Assembly (NCBI RefSeq): GCF_018320785.1
Contig: NC_054865.1
Span: 33,542,398-33,606,397 of the forward strand
DNA length: 64,000 bases
DNA from: Cheilinus undulatus
Taxonomy: Eukaryota; Chordata; Actinopteri; Labriformes; Labridae
Reading direction: 5' to 3'
The translations under genes were made by a program, and so were the position numbers. Every line of letters begins with the position of its first letter. Within the stretch, counting starts at the first letter, position 1. Positions 1 to 36,949 of this stretch are shown piece by piece. The notes below the pieces were generated by a model, which saw only the letters and a program-made list of their open reading frames with translations, did not search any database and was not told where the DNA came from.

Positions 1-1340
1 GCATGACGCAGTGATGATGCTCAGCATACATGTTTTTACTCCTGGTCCTTTGTATGTCATGTAATCTCATACAATTAAAAAAAAAAAAAACAAATCAGTA
101 GGCTGTAACGTAACACATTTGCAATTAATGCACAGGCACAGCCCTAAAAAATGCTTTTCCATGTTTCACCTGTTTCCCTCTTGAAAATTATCACAATATA
201 TTCTTTAGCTGTCTTACTTTATTGGGAAAATACTTTGTCAGTGCCATGCTAAAAGCTCCATTTATACTTTCTGTTTCTGCAGATTCATGCTTATGTGTTG
301 AGTCTGGTCCACGTAGTCCTGAACCTACGCAGAGGCCTCAAATATGAACCTCTTCAAAAGGGTGCCACTGTGAAACTTTTCTTTGAGTCATCATGTGTGG
401 TATACTCATTCAGGAGTCTAAGTGACAGACTGGGCTATCAAAATGATAGTTTTGCAACTTGTGTGTCTCCTCATGTGGCTGACAGTATCATTAGTATTCA
501 GTGTTTTTGTCAGTGCTAAACCTATCGTTGTTTTATAGTCAGCAGCTACTACTGTCTATTGGTATTATCTATATGGCCAGCCATATAAAGATAGAAAAGC
601 CTCTAAGATCACTTCAGGTAATCTGCTTTAAATTTGACTCATAACTTGTGACTATGGCGGTGATGAAATTTAGATATATAATGACTACCCTGACAACTAA
701 CAACACATGCTATGTTTCTTACTCAGGTCTAAATGATGCAACACAAACGTATGACTCAGGATGACATGTATGAAGTTAACACCTTTGAAAAGGATCCAAC
801 ACCGCAACCCATTCATGCCTTTCTGCGCTCATCAGCATTTAGTGGTGTTTAAGCCCACATGAATTTTGTTAAGACTGAGAAGAAGACGTTAAAGAGAGTT
901 TGGTATGAATAGTCATACTGTGTCAGGGGAAAAATGTTTATCACCACTGCTTAGAGTTGTTGTTTGGAGTTTTTAGCTGCTTTGCTTGTGACTTTTCCTT
1001 TTCCTGTTATTTAAAGAAATAGTAATTGACTTCCAGAGTAACACTGACTGGATGTCATCAAACACTTTTAACCTGCCTTCCCATCCATCCATGCATACAT
1101 AGATTGTCATGCCACACATACAATTGTTGCATACTTCTTTGACAAGTTTGACTAGCTTGTAAATACTCTCTCAGTAGCCAGTTTATTTGTATCCCTCAAT
1201 AAAATCTTGCTCTTAAACAACAGATAGAGTAATCGACACACAGACGGACAGACGTAGGTAGATTCCTAATTTTTCGCCATGATACAAGAAGTGATTTTTG
1301 GAAGGCTAAAAATACTCAAACAGTCACAAAAGGTTACTAG

Positions 1341-2083
1341 AGCTGGGTGTACACTGTGCAATTTTCCTGCAATTCAGCCACAAATTTTGAGTCGCATGAC
1401 TCGCTCTGAAGTCGGACGACTTTCAGTCAGATTGGGTGTCGTTTGTTGTGCTGTGTACAGGGGAGTACGATGGCCGACCACAGCCTGACTACAACCCCAC
1501 GACCTGCTCCCGACTGGTTGGAAGGATTTCTGGCATGTTTGATATTTTGGTCGTACATATCAGACACTTCAGAGCTTGAGAGCAGAAACACAAGCAGAAT
1601 AAATAACTTTGGGGGATTGTTTTTCTTTGTAAACTGTCAGACAACATCCTAAATTACCATGACAATGCCTGGAATCACTTTCTGATACACTCCTGCCATG
1701 ATAAAGGAAATAAATGAGCAGGAAATATTCCTACCTGGGGACCTGCAGCTGGCATAGAGGTGATGCTGTTTGTGTGTGTGAGACAGAGAGAGATAGTGGG
1801 AGAGGGGGAGAGAGAGAGGGAGAGAGAGAGAAAGCGGGAGAGATAGAGGGGGAGAGAGAGAGAATATGACTGGAAACACTTCACCCTCAGACCCTGAGAC
1901 TTTTTTAAAAGGAAACTCCACCAGTTTCTGTCACAGTCCGTCCTGACTTCAGTTGCACAGTGTGAGCACTCAAGTCGTACGCAATGGTCATGCGTTGTAA
2001 ACGATTCAGCCACACAATATTGGATGACATTCTGCCACGTCTGTCGTATGGTCGGCTTGAAATTGCACATTGTATACCCAGCT
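1341..2083. mobile_element. non-autonomous DNA transposon (MITE) with about 24 bp inverted ends, PIF/Harbinger-like
   Basis: Left end starts AGCTGGGTGTACACTGTGCA and the right end read in reverse starts AGCTGGGTATACAATGTGCA; about 22 of the first 24 bases agree. Flanking triplets are TAG (1338-1340) and TAA (2084-2086), compatible with a decayed 3 bp TWA target duplication of PIF/Harbinger. The interior includes a purine simple repeat. A related internal fragment lies at about 42260-42470 in kars1. Superfamily is inferred from the short duplication only. Confidence 0.65.
1778..1865 (+). repeat. (GAGA)n purine simple repeat
   Basis: Low-complexity GAGAGG/AGAGAG run within the MITE at 1341-2083. 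The open minus-strand frames over it are artefacts of the repeat. Confidence 0.85.
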
Positions 2084-5000
2084 TAACATGAGCCCAGTGG
2101 CAAAGTCTGATTTTCAATAAAATCCTAAAATGTCTTAGTTTGAGGACTTCCCTTATGTTATGAAGGGGCTGTGGAATTGTTTTTTCGGTCTTAGTGCCTA
2201 CAGAGGGAACTAAAGTAATATGTAAAGTGTGGCTAATTATGTGGCAGAACTGAGAAAGCTGGTGCAGGACTGTAACTTCAGTGATTCGGTGACAATGGTG
2301 TTGAGAGTTTGTGTGATCTGTGGCATAAATGAAGACCGGACACAGCTGGGGCTGCTGTCGGAGGATGGAATGACTTTAGAAAAAGCACTCATGTATGCAT
2401 AAGCAATGGAGGCAGCAAACAGAGACATTATGGATTTACATGGCATGAAAGGACCTAGTAAACAAACAGAGCAGTGGGGTTGGTGAACAAAGTCAGTGGC
2501 ACACTGCACAATGCCCCAGCTGGACATTGGAAAATGCTACAGATGCGTGGAGAAAACAATCTGGTCACAACTGTGCAAAACAGGGAAACATAAAGAGAGT
2601 CTGAAGAAACAAAACGGGGGGCAAAGATAATACTACACAGTTTAAAGGGGAGGAAAAAATAGTATGAAAAGAGAGCTAATTTCCTACAAGAGGAAGGGGG
2701 AGGTAGTTAGAATGAGAAGGTTTTTATTATGTATCACATTAAGGTCATCACACACTGGGTCCATTATTTTGGGATGTGTTTTTTAAAGTCTGTAATTAAA
2801 AAAAACATCACGCACTCAAACATTAAACACTGAGTCTGTCCCTCTTTATTTGTATTCAAATAAAGAGAGGGGAGGGGGGCGAGCGAGTGAGAGAGAAGGA
2901 TGCAGCAGGTGCTGATCTGAATATTCAATCATCCATTTAAATAACTTGGACTGGTGCGAAAAAACACAAATTTGAACCTGTTCAGAAAAAATTAATGATG
3001 GACGAAAGTTTCAGCCTTAATGGGTAAATATAATTAGTATGACATGAGTTAAATTTTATTTTCAATGTGCAAAAAATGGCTGAATTAACTGAATCAGTCT
3101 GGATAAGGAGATAGTCATTCATAGAGAACCAATCAGAAAACAGCTTAAAGTAAATGGCAAAAATGTAAATAGACACAGGCTGCTGATTCACTTTAATGTC
3201 AAGGAGAGCATTTTACAAGTTATTCTGTGATAGCCAAAAAGCCATGCTTGCTCAGTGCAGGATTAAGCTCTGAGCATACGGTGGCCACAGAGTGTAAGTA
3301 TTAGGAGCAGCTAAAGTTGCAGTAGAATATGAAGGCATCACTAAGATATTAATTGTAGAGGTAGTGTCAGCCTCAGGAACTAGTCTAGCATACATTATTC
3401 AGTGTTTCCAAATTTGCTCATCTTTAGTTTGTATACTTATTATAAAACTGGTTTTATTTGACTTAATAGAGGACCAATCAATTGAACAAACAGAGACATT
3501 GTTCACAGATGGATTCAACTTTCACCACAATGGTGTAATAGTAGTAGTGTAATATCCTGTGTTTTTAATGCCCATTTCTTCATTTGTTTCTGGGCAGTGC
3601 TCCTTATTTTCTACTTTTCTCACGAGGCGCACGAATGCTCAAAGACTTGTCCCCTGATCTTTGTTGCTATGGAGTCAGTGGCAGCCTTCATGTAGGCTTG
3701 GCTGTAAACATTTCAGGGTCGTTGTACATGGTTTGCTGCAGGTGACAGCCCCTTTACTGTTTCTCTTCACTGCTTGGATTAGTGTCTAAATGTCCTGACA
3801 AGGTGAGCATGTTCTTATCTTCCTGAGCATCTATTATTCTGAAGTAATCCCCCAGGTTCAGTCAATGTACTTGGTGGACCTCTTGTATTTTTTCAACATA
3901 AGCAGGTTACTTGATTGCTTCATTTCTGCTTGACAGGATTCCACATGACAATACCACCAACCTGTTGAGCAAGTTGAAGTACAGAAAAAGGGTCTGTGAG
4001 CACAGTAAACAAGGCAGAGAGAGGCAGAGAGGTAGGTGGAGTGGAGGAGGGGGACAGAAGGGGAGTTAAATCAGTCACTCAGCCAAAAACACAGTGCCAC
4101 GCCCCAGGTGCCAGGGCTAGTAAGAGCAAGCAGCAGGAATGTGAGGGAAATGAATGGGAGTGTAAGTCCTGCCATTCACATGGTGAGTGCTTTCTTTTTT
4201 CACCTTTAGCCTGCACTACTTACCATCTAAACATATCACAAAGCATGGTGAGGTTATGAAGACCAAAATATTTGACGGCCGGCTCAAAAGTGTCAAACTT
4301 TGTTCAAGATTTCTGCCATGAAAGTGTTTGTTTACATAGACAGTTGATGGAAAAGATTTTTGTATTGATAGTAGAAGTAGATCTGATGAGACTAACTGCA
4401 TGTGCATGTTGTCTGTTAGTGTGAAAACTTCTGTCAGACTGTTATGAGGATGGTCACATGAGGACAGAAAGTGTACGTTTTTCCTCACTGGTCAGCGGTC
4501 TTCACAACACGGCTGCAGCCTCTAGTTAAAATCCAAACATCACGTGGTGGGTGAGTCAGTAAGGTTTATTTCCCAGCTAACAAGGCCGACCTTTTCTATT
4601 TCTTTAATTTTCTCCCGTGTGAAAGAGACAGTGTTTTGTCCCATGTAAATAAAGAATAGCACCCTGTCTGCTTACGAGGAAACACATTTTCAGCAATGTA
4701 AGATGTTTTTTTCAGTCTTTAAAAGCACCATTGGACTCTGGAAACACTTTGAACAGGCCAGCTAGTGATTCGAGTCTGCCGCTCTCAGAGAAGAGTACAT
4801 ATTTTCTGTCTGTGCGGTTGGCAATCTGTTTACTGGAAGGGTTGCTCACCCAGAGCACATGTTGCTGCATGTGCAGTCAGTCGGCGAGCCCCTAGAAGAC
4901 TAGAGTTTAAGTGTAAAAGCAGGGGCAGAGAAAGTGTTTTTGTGGAGGCAGTGGGGGGGTGTTTGTGTGCATGTGCACGCATGAGTGTCTGTGATTTTGT

Positions 5001-5574
5001 TTGGAGAACTCAGCAAATAAGCAGCAAAACCACACTAGAATCCTGTGTGTATGTGTGGTTCATTGTGAGTTATATGAGTTTGCAGAGTCCAGATTTAAGC
5101 TCCCTTTCTGGGAACCAGCATTCCCTGCTCTTCTAAAGCGAGCCGTAAGAGACCGGAGGGCTTTGGGAATGAAGAGGCATGGGCTGGTTTCAGTATGTCC
5201 CAGGTTTGTCTATTGTACACAGCGTGTGGTAACAATGGGAGGGTTAAGTATCTGATATACACACCGAACCCTGGGACTCAGCTGCAAGTAATTAAAGCTG
5301 GCAGTTGGCAGAGAAAAGAGTCAGGCGACTGTAATGGCCGCTCTAAGTTCATACCATAATATTTGGATGATGAATCAGGCTGCTAGTAAAAGTGGTGTCA
5401 TGCTGTTGACCCAAGGCTTTCTCCTTTCCCCACGTCCTGTTGGCCCTGTGAGAGGCACAGAGAGAAGAGAGAAAGACTCTGTGCTGTCCTGACACTTGTT
5501 TGTCATGAAATCTGCCGTTTACTTGGTGTGCCAGAGCATTTACAGCTTTTACCTCAAACCTGGTGTTGTTGTGG

Positions 5575-5606
5575 TTGTTTGTTTGTTTGTTTGTTTGTTT
5601 GTTTTG
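5575..5606 (+). repeat. (GTTT)n microsatellite
   Basis: About eight units of GTTT in nfat5 intron 1. A weaker complementary (AAAC)n-like run lies at 5952-5977. Confidence 0.9.
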
Positions 5607-6039
5607 TCTCTGGTATGGTCTTCATTGGGATGCATTCAGGGCCCTCAGTTTTTAGCTTTCATGAAAAGAATAGTCTTAAAAAGAGGCATCTATAATCTGT
5701 CTAAAGAAAAGCTTCATGTATACTGGCTTTACACCTATTTTAATGGAAAGGTAAACAAAAAGGACACCCTTAAAAGCAACTGAGGTCTATTTTCATCAAA
5801 TAATGAAGCTTTTTTATTCAATCAGGCCCCAAACATGTCAGCAAACCTCTTGTTTTGCACAAACATCTTGTCCAAAACCCACATTTTCTGTATTGTTGAT
5901 GTTGGGCCATAATCTCTTTTCACCAAAATCACCTGTTTTAAGGATATAAAACAACAACAAACTAACAAACAAACAAATGAAAAAAAGCTGGATCTTTGTT
6001 TTGTCATAGTTGGTGTTATGGTAGTGTGTATAGGCTTTT

Positions 6040-6090
6040 ACCAATACAATACAAGAACTTCATTTATCCCCGAAGGGAAATTCAATATGT
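6040..6090 (+). repeat. LINE 3'-tail-like fragment
   Basis: The segment TTTATCCCCGAAGGGAAATT is typical of the 3' ends of fish L2/Rex-type LINEs and their dispersed tails. Only this short piece is recognisable. Assignment is from memory of the repeat family. Confidence 0.4.
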
Positions 6091-7492
6091 GTATTGTAAG
6101 TATGTATGTACTGTATCCAGTATGTGTAATTAGTTTATTCTATGAAAGAACTCAAGCTAAAATGGAGTTACAAGGTTTCGGAACAGTAAAACTGAATGTA
6201 CCAGCTTTTGACATCATTGATTATAACAGCTGAATCCAGTCAGTACCCTCATCACATCACATTTTCATCAGCTTACAGGTTTCATTTAGTTTATTTTGGT
6301 CACATTTGCCATCAGTTTTTGCTGTTGTCCACTAATTATCCAAAACGTTGTTAGAAAATATTTATCTCCATGATCAGAGCATTTAACACCATAAACTTTA
6401 TGACTAGGGGACTTAATTGCCACTTAACCAATCAGGACTTCCTTACACACTTAGTCTAAGTGTTTCTTGTAAAGAGAAGACACTGAGCTTCTGTAAACTA
6501 CATACAGTACTGTATATTCCATTTTGCTTAGCTTGTGCATAAAATGAAAGCATGTCCAAAAACCTACCTATATTTCTGTTGTGTTCTACAGGTGAGGGAA
6601 GCAGCTGGCTTTACGCTGTAGCCTGCTTGACTGAGTTACAACCAGTCAGAGCCAATTTGCTGTAATCTTTAAGCGTTATGTACCTTTGTTTGTTTACTTT
6701 CAGTTCTACAGTGCACTGGGCATGGAGCTACGAGGTTTTGTCAACAGTTTTGGGACACAATGGAGTTAAAGGGTTTTGTAACAAGCGCTTTTTGACACTT
6801 TCATTTGTTTTAAATCTGTAAACCCATGGACAGATGGCACTGATTTATGAAAAACTAAAATAGAATAATGAGAAATGAAGATTCGAGGTTATGGCCCAGT
6901 GGGATTTAATTGTAAAGTTCTACAAACAAAGTAAATGATCACATTCTGTAAGCTGAACTGGGAAAAGAGGGGGAGAAAATAAATGATAACAACTGTCTTG
7001 GCTTCATTTTCTGCAGTGTCACTTATCCAATTTAATACAGTACTTTCAAGTCTGTCAGAAGGTTTTGTAGGGTACTACTAGTTCTGTCTTAAAAAGCTCT
7101 TGAATGACTGGTAAGTGTCTCTAGAAGATTTGTAAATGCTGATCTAAGTCACATCACTGAGATATCTCTTGCCCTCACCTTTCTTAAGGCTTGCAGGTTT
7201 TAATGACAAGAGAAATTTAGACAACTTAAGCTGCTGCTCCAGTATCATTCTAAGATCACAAGCTATACTTTAAGCTAAGTATTGTGGGTAATGTAGGCAC
7301 CAGGTTCTGATTAGAAGGAGGAAATGTTGGGAAAAAGACAATATTAGTTGTTATGTGCAGACTTCTGGACTGTAAATGTTGCAATGTGATGAACTTCATA
7401 AGCAAAATAGAACAGGAGCACAATATTGGATGTTATTTATTTATTTATTTTTTGCAAATATTTCCAAACTCATATAAGCTGATATCAATGAC

Positions 7493-7505
7493 TATATACA
7501 TATAT

Positions 7506-7564
<59 letters not shown>

Positions 7565-7577
7565 CACACACATACAC
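7493..7577 (+). repeat. (TA)n/(CA)n microsatellite
   Basis: A long TA dinucleotide run flanked by TACA and CACACA units. Likely length-variable between individuals. Confidence 0.95.
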
Positions 7578-7760
7578 TTTTTTAATTGTCTGCTAAGAGA
7601 GTCTGTGTTGAGTGGTGCTGAGAGGGGAGCAGAGAGAGACAGTCTGGTAGTTGTTTTATGTTTGGAGTTTTATTTATAATGTTCAGGACTCACTCCTTTA
7701 CTGTGCAGCACCCCTAAAAATCAGAAAATCATCATATCCACTGATATGATATCTAACTTT

Positions 7761-7949
7761 TTTTTTTTTTTTAAGATTTATTTTTGGGCATTTTTGTGCC
7801 TTTATTAGATAGGGGAGGGCAGTGGATAGAGTTGGAAACAGGGTCAAGAGTGGGGGAGAGACACACGGTAAAGGGCCTCAGACCGGATTCAAACCTGGGC
7901 CGCCCGCATACATGGGGAGCGCCTTTAACCACTAGGCCACCTGCTCCCC
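7761..7949 (-). repeat. tRNA-derived SINE, full-length copy with target duplication
   Basis: On the minus strand the element starts GGAGCAGGTGGCCTAGTGGT. This contains a Pol III A box (TGGCCTAGTGG), followed by a B-box-like GGTTTGAATCC about 45 bases on, and a tail with AAATAAATCTT and poly(A). The direct repeat TGATATYTAACTTT flanks it (7747-7760 and 7950-7963, one mismatch), the mark of target-primed insertion. Related copies lie at about 13976-14155 (+) and 43446-43525 (+, tail only). Confidence 0.8.
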
Positions 7950-8121
7950 TGATATTTAACTTTTAAAGCTATTATATGCTGATATGCCAATAACATCATG
8001 CATCCTTACTGAATAGAGATGTCCTTTTGCTGTTTGATACAACAAAGTAGGATCTTATTGTTGTTTTATTGCATACATAAGCCACCTTGGGTCTCATGAA
8101 AGGTACTATATAAGTCCAAGC

Positions 8122-8166
<45 letters not shown>
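8122..8166 (+). repeat. (ATT)n microsatellite
   Basis: About 14 uninterrupted ATT units, in nfat5 intron 1 some 460 bases upstream of exon 2. Confidence 0.95.
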
Positions 8167-8167
<1 letters not shown>

Positions 8168-8631
8168 CATGAGCTGATCCTTTGGAATCTAGTTAAAGAT
8201 CTTGATCAGTTTTGCATCCTAAACAAGATCATTGCACAATTTCCATTTCCCCAAAAGCAAGCTGTCTCTCTTGTTTCTGCAACTATGGCCAACATTATGG
8301 ACACAGCAGTGTGTTATGATTCTTGCCTACTTGCAGCATGAAGCACTCTTCTGCTACAATGAAGAGTTAACGTGAAGGCAGTGAGGGATAAGGCTGGAAT
8401 CCTCTGACATTTTCATATAGGAATAGTTATGAATTTTCTTTGTGTAGATCAGATTTGTTGCCAACCAGGTCAGAGATATGTGTGTAAGAGTTATTTCTCA
8501 GGAATACATGACTCAGAACTCCAAATCAGACATTGAGCTGACATGTAAATCATCCTTGACATCGTATATACCACATCTGCTGACTTCCTCTTGCCAGCTA
8601 ATTCAATTGTTTCCCCTTTCTTCGTCAACAG

Positions 8632-31916
<23,285 letters not shown>

Positions 31917-34900
31917 ACATGATGCGGGGTCAACAATTTGTCTTGTGTTTGTTACCTGTAATATTCAGTTTAATCGATTGATGTTGACAAGTCATCAAAA
32001 TTCTCTCTTTTATTAAGTACAAGCAGTACGCAATTTTAGATCTTTTATTGTCTGCAATGAAAAACAGTAGCTAAAGGGTGCTAAACATTATTTAGTGCTG
32101 CTGGCCTTGTTGAGCTAGCCCCCCCCCCCCAAATAACTCAAAAAATAACTCTTCAGACTGAAATTAATTATGGCTTTATCTCACAAAAAGCACAAAGTTG
32201 ACTTTTTTGAATGACTTAACATTGTTAAAACCTGCATCGCTTGAGACATTCAGTCACATTTGGGCCATTTTATCCATTTACCTTGTAAAGTTTTGCGTAT
32301 GTCTGTAGGTAGATTGTCGTTGATGTTATCATCTTTCAGTTCTTGTGGCGTTTCCTAAAATGTTCTCTGAAGTGTTTAGTGGTTTACATGCATAATGTTC
32401 CCTTTCATGTTCATTTTTAGCGTATTTTTTATGTATTAAAGGCTAAGTGTGAGGTTCAGCAGAGCGATAAGGCAGGGTGTGGTAGGTTTGGTTGAAGGTA
32501 GCCACTGTTGATGAGAAATGGTTCTTGTGTAACCCAACAGGGCAGAAAGTTGTTATAAGAAGGTTAGAGAGGTAGAAAAAAGCAGAAAAAATAAGACTTA
32601 GAGGAAGGACAGGGAGTGATACAAACATTTGATTTGTTGTGAAACAGGCATCTATTATATACAGTGTGTAGGTTGATCGTTTTCTCAAAGTTTAAGCAGG
32701 AACTAATATTGGTTTGAAAACCCTCTCTGTGTCAGATAGCTAACAAAAGGGACTGGCTTTGGTAAAAGAAATAACATACTCTAAAACTGCTTAGTAGTTG
32801 CACAACGAAAGGACTTAGTGGCTTTAGTTTTGCTCAACAAAAGGCTAAATTAGGGCTACTCTTATTGATGTGTGTGGCACAGTATTACTTTAAGAATAAT
32901 ATTTATAGTTAGCAAACAGCTGTTAAGTGAAGATGGCCACCTCCAGCTGTGCTACAGATCCATCAATAGTACAGCACATATCTCCACCATCATGTACAGA
33001 TAGCACTTTGTGATATAGGTTAGAACATATTTAGGCTAACCTTTAGTCTCTATTCATCTGATGTAACTGTGTCATTTTTATCAGGTTCTTATTTAGTGCT
33101 TTATACAAAGAATATTTTTCCTTTTGTCTACACTTTACAATGCTGTGTGGCCACCTCACTCACTGAGGGTACAGTACAGTCCCACAATGAGGTGGTGCTT
33201 TTTCCTTCATTGTTTACAGTAAAGAAAATACATTTCTTAGTTGCACATGGATCAGAAATTATTGTCATTACTGTGCGGTGTTAGCAAAGAGGATATTTGT
33301 GCAGCCAGGCAAATTCTCCAAAATAGTCTCCAGTCTGTCTGCTGTTTCTCCAAAATATCTCTTTGTAGTATAACAATGCATCACATTGTTTCTTTGTTCC
33401 CAAGTCAAAACAAGACCAAAAATGTATTCCTGACAACCAACTTTGACACATGTGGATCAAGACATTCAAAAACTGTAAGAACATGTAACTCTTATTTAAG
33501 TAGACCTACAGTGGAGAGAGTAGGGTGTATTATAGTGTGTTTTATTTTGTGTCGTAGTGGTTAGACCTTTGTGTGTTTTAGTGTCACTGTGATGTCTTCA
33601 CTCTGCGTCGGGCACGCATGAACTGGAATAGTATTCTTAAAAAAGCTAGAAACGAGCCTTATCTTTTTTTCAAAGCAGTTTTATTAATGTGATGGGTTTA
33701 GCAAAGGCAAGAGTCTGTGGGCTTCATCTCACCCAGGTTAAGGCATTTACATGCAGAAACAGAGCTCTTTACATGTAAACTTTACAAGTTTTATAGATTA
33801 AAGTCTAAAATCTTTGTCTGCAGTCAGCCAGTGGCCTCAGGACCAAAGTTTGACTCAAATCTTGCTTTGTATAACTCCTGATGACAGGCCAGTTTTATGG
33901 CTTTTATTTTCTTTATTTCTGACTTTTAAGTCAAAAAAAAAAACATTGACATTTATTTGCCTTTTAAAGATACAGATTTCCTTATTGGGCATAGTGTCAC
34001 TCTTTTCTCTTGTTCTGTTGTTTTTGTAGTGTTTGGAAATAAACGTGTTTATGGTGTTTCACTGTTAAGTGTGTGCATGAACAAGGGGCTGGTCTCTGAA
34101 AATCGCAGGATTAGCTCAGTTTAATGCTTGTCTTGTTTTCTTTGTAAAGTTTGTTAGAAACTCATCTACACCGTTACATTTATACACTTTTGAATCAAAT
34201 AACAAGTGTGGAGAGTGTGTAAATTTGACCAATGTGATCATTCTGTCTGAGTGCTTTTAAAGGGAGCCTGCTCCTGAAGGAAAAGAGCTGTATGTGATAG
34301 GGTTTCTTCAACATGTGAAACAGAAGAACTGAGATTTCTAGTGTGAAATTGAATTTATTTTACAAAGATGAAAATTTTAAAAAAAATTTTCAGGTTAAGT
34401 GCCTTTGCCCCCTCTCAGAGAGGCGTATCCTATTTATTTGGGTGTTAGTTTTCCAATGATCAGTTGTATTCATATATTTTACCGTGTTTAATGTGACTTG
34501 GTCCACAAACTTATTCTGTAAATGGCGACTGATGGTGATGCCTTCATATCATCTGCTCTTTTAGACTTACAATCAGAGTCTGTAGTCTTTTTTTTTACAA
34601 ACAGCAAGAAAAATGCCACAACCTATTTGTTAAACTCAAAACCCTTAAAAGAGGACCAAGAAAATTCAGTATTTCTTCTCTGAATAAAGAACTGAATGTG
34701 ATTATACTCTATAGCTGTAAATGTCTCGCTTAGATGCTGAATGTTCTTTTATACACATACTGAGGAGGTAATTACTTTTTTGAAATTACAGTTTACTCAT
34801 GTGTGTATTTACTATGTACCTTCATTAAAAAGTGTGAGTCAGAATATAGTCATTTGTACTTTTGTGGAAAAAGTGGAAAGAAAGTTCTCATATTTCCTGA

Positions 34901-36011
34901 AATGTCTGTTTCCTGCAATAGAACAACAACAGTTAACAACACTATTCAGTCTAATTTCACAAGTGTTCAAATGGTGAATGTTTCCCTAAATTGTCACTTT
35001 ATTCACTAGTAGATATAGTTCATGTGCCTTAAGGAGAGTTAGTAGTAGTACAACTGATTGATTTGTTTTTTTTACCAATGGTGCCTGTTTATTGCCCCAC
35101 AGTGGAGTAGTCCTTACTAACCAGAATGTTTGAAGCCATAAGACTTTAAGTGTACTTTAAATGCTCGACAACAGTGACCAGTTTAACGGGGTTTTGGTTG
35201 GTAATATGTTTTGTGCAATTTCTGTTGTGTGTCTCACTTGTTTGTACTGAAGTATCCATTGCATTTATGTTCTGTAACATAGATGCAGGCAAATTTTCTC
35301 TGAAACTGCTATGCAGCTAAAATACTGTAAATGTAGATGTATTACTTTTTGAATATATATTTTTTTCTAAATAGCCTCTCTAAAGTAGAAAACCAAAGTA
35401 GATGTTCTTTCTATTATTTATGTTCATGCTAATTGAAATATGCTCTTTCAAACATTTTCTAAACTAAAATCTGAACTCTCCAGACAAAAGTTCACTAATG
35501 GTTTGTCCCTCTTCTGTATATCCAGGCTTACTGTTTAATGTTGCAGTCATTCCCTATACTCCTGACTTCTCTCAGTTGTTCTTATTCAGATCAATAAATG
35601 CAAATAATGCAAAATGATAATTTCCAAAAACAGTTTGCTTCCTTCATGTGTCTGCAACATCTCTACAGGGTTTCCTGCTGCTAACAAGACTGAACTACTT
35701 ATCAGTAAACTAACTTCTCCATTTGGACAAAGGAAGAGGGGGGAATGTGCCTTAATTTCTAACAATTTGAACAACTGTCAAATTATTACCCTTTGAGATT
35801 TTGTTTCACTGAATTTGGCTTTTGTTGGGATGTTTTTATTCTCTTGCAAATATATATTTCATTAAATCTGCTCCTATCTTTATTAAATCTATAAACTGTA
35901 AATGTTATGTCTCTGACCGGCTGTTTCATGTTTTGTGGTTTTTTTACTGCTAAGAATCATGAGGTAGTCATTTGACAATACATTTTCAATGTTTGAGATT
36001 TCTCTAATAAA
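31917..36011 (+). other. nfat5: nfat5 3' untranslated region (inferred)
   Basis: An AT-rich stretch of about 4.1 kb after the nfat5 stop with no recognisable coding exon. Poly(A) signals AATAAA occur at 34038-34043, 34683-34688, 35593-35598 and 36006-36011. The last is taken as the distal end by inference; mammalian nfat5 also has a very long 3' UTR. A run of C lies at about 32119-32130. No transcript evidence is available here. Confidence 0.6.
36006..36011 (+). terminator. nfat5: candidate distal nfat5 poly(A) signal
   Basis: AATAAA about 4.1 kb after the stop, followed by a T-rich stretch at 36055-36065. Earlier AATAAA copies (34038, 34683, 35593) could give shorter transcripts. Confidence 0.45.
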
Positions 36012-36949
36012 GGCAGCCTTACTGAAGTAACTGAGGTTACTGGCTCTTGACTCAATCTTTTTTACATTCAGATGTGATGACTTTAAAATCTGGAAACTCT
36101 TAGTTGCAGTTTAAGGGTAGCCTATCATAGGGACTAAAGTAAACATTTTTCAGATGTACAACAGAAACTTAAGAATACCTTACAAAAGAATACTTGGGTC
36201 CTTGGTTTCCTACTCTATCAACTGAGTGTGTATTTATATGTTGATGTATAGGTGTGTGTGTGTATAGTGAAATTAAGAACACAAAGTAAGATAAATTAAT
36301 TATGATAATAGTAATCATAAAAAACGTAATCTTAAAAACAACAGTTTGGATATTGCAGTTTCCTGAAGTCTTGGCTATATACAGAACAAGCCACGACTCC
36401 ACCTAGCGTTCAGAATTGGAGTTACAATTGTCATGGAAATCATAGCTTTGTGTTTGGTATTTCTGTGTTAATTATGTATTTTAATTTGAATCATACTCAA
36501 AACAATTATTTCCACTATTTAAAAACTTTGACAGCAGTTTCAACAAAAATTGAGTATTTTCAACTTGTTTGGTTTTACAGTGTAGTCAGTAAATTAATTA
36601 AGGCCCTCATACAGGAATATAAGAACTAAATATTAAAAGAACTAACCTTCTAAACTTGCTTTATTGATTTGTAGTTCTTTATCTTATTTGTGGATGAATG
36701 ATCATGGTCTTGTCGTGACTTCTTGACCTCTAATAAAGTAACAAACAGTAAAAAAAACAGCAGTTAAATGTTTACCCTACTTCTGACAGTCGTGAAAAAT
36801 GCCGTACCAATGCCTTTTAGTAGGCTAATGTGCTGCCCCTTTCAATTCTGCTGTCTTAAAGTTGGTATCAGCGTTATTGTTGTTAATTTAGGTTGAAGTT
36901 AAATCTTTATTGTTGTCGAAAATTGGTAAAGAAGTCTTTATCAAACTTT
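36012..36949. other. nfat5-kars1 intergenic spacer
   Basis: About 0.9 kb between the distal nfat5 poly(A) signal and the kars1 promoter. It is AT-rich and nothing is recognised. The two genes are in tandem on the + strand. Confidence 0.7.

Larger units (their letters stand above)
1..8631 (+). other. nfat5 intron 1 (3' part) or upstream sequence
   Basis: No coding exon was recognised. The stretch holds a Harbinger-like MITE (1341-2083), a purine simple repeat (1778-1865), a GTTT microsatellite (5575-5606), a LINE-tail-like piece (6040-6090), an AT/AC microsatellite (7493-7577), a tRNA-SINE (7761-7949) and an ATT microsatellite (8122-8166). The rest is AT-rich unique-looking sequence. That it is intron 1 is inferred from the split Glu codon at 8632. 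Confidence 0.7.

Noticed and set aside
1649-2070. Minus-strand open frames with long Leu/Ser/Pro repeats
   Set aside because: They arise from the GAGA purine repeat inside the MITE at 1341-2083.
4765-5255. Two overlapping plus-strand open frames in nfat5 intron 1 (Cys/Arg-rich)
   Set aside because: No domain, no good splice signals on both sides; composition is typical of chance frames.
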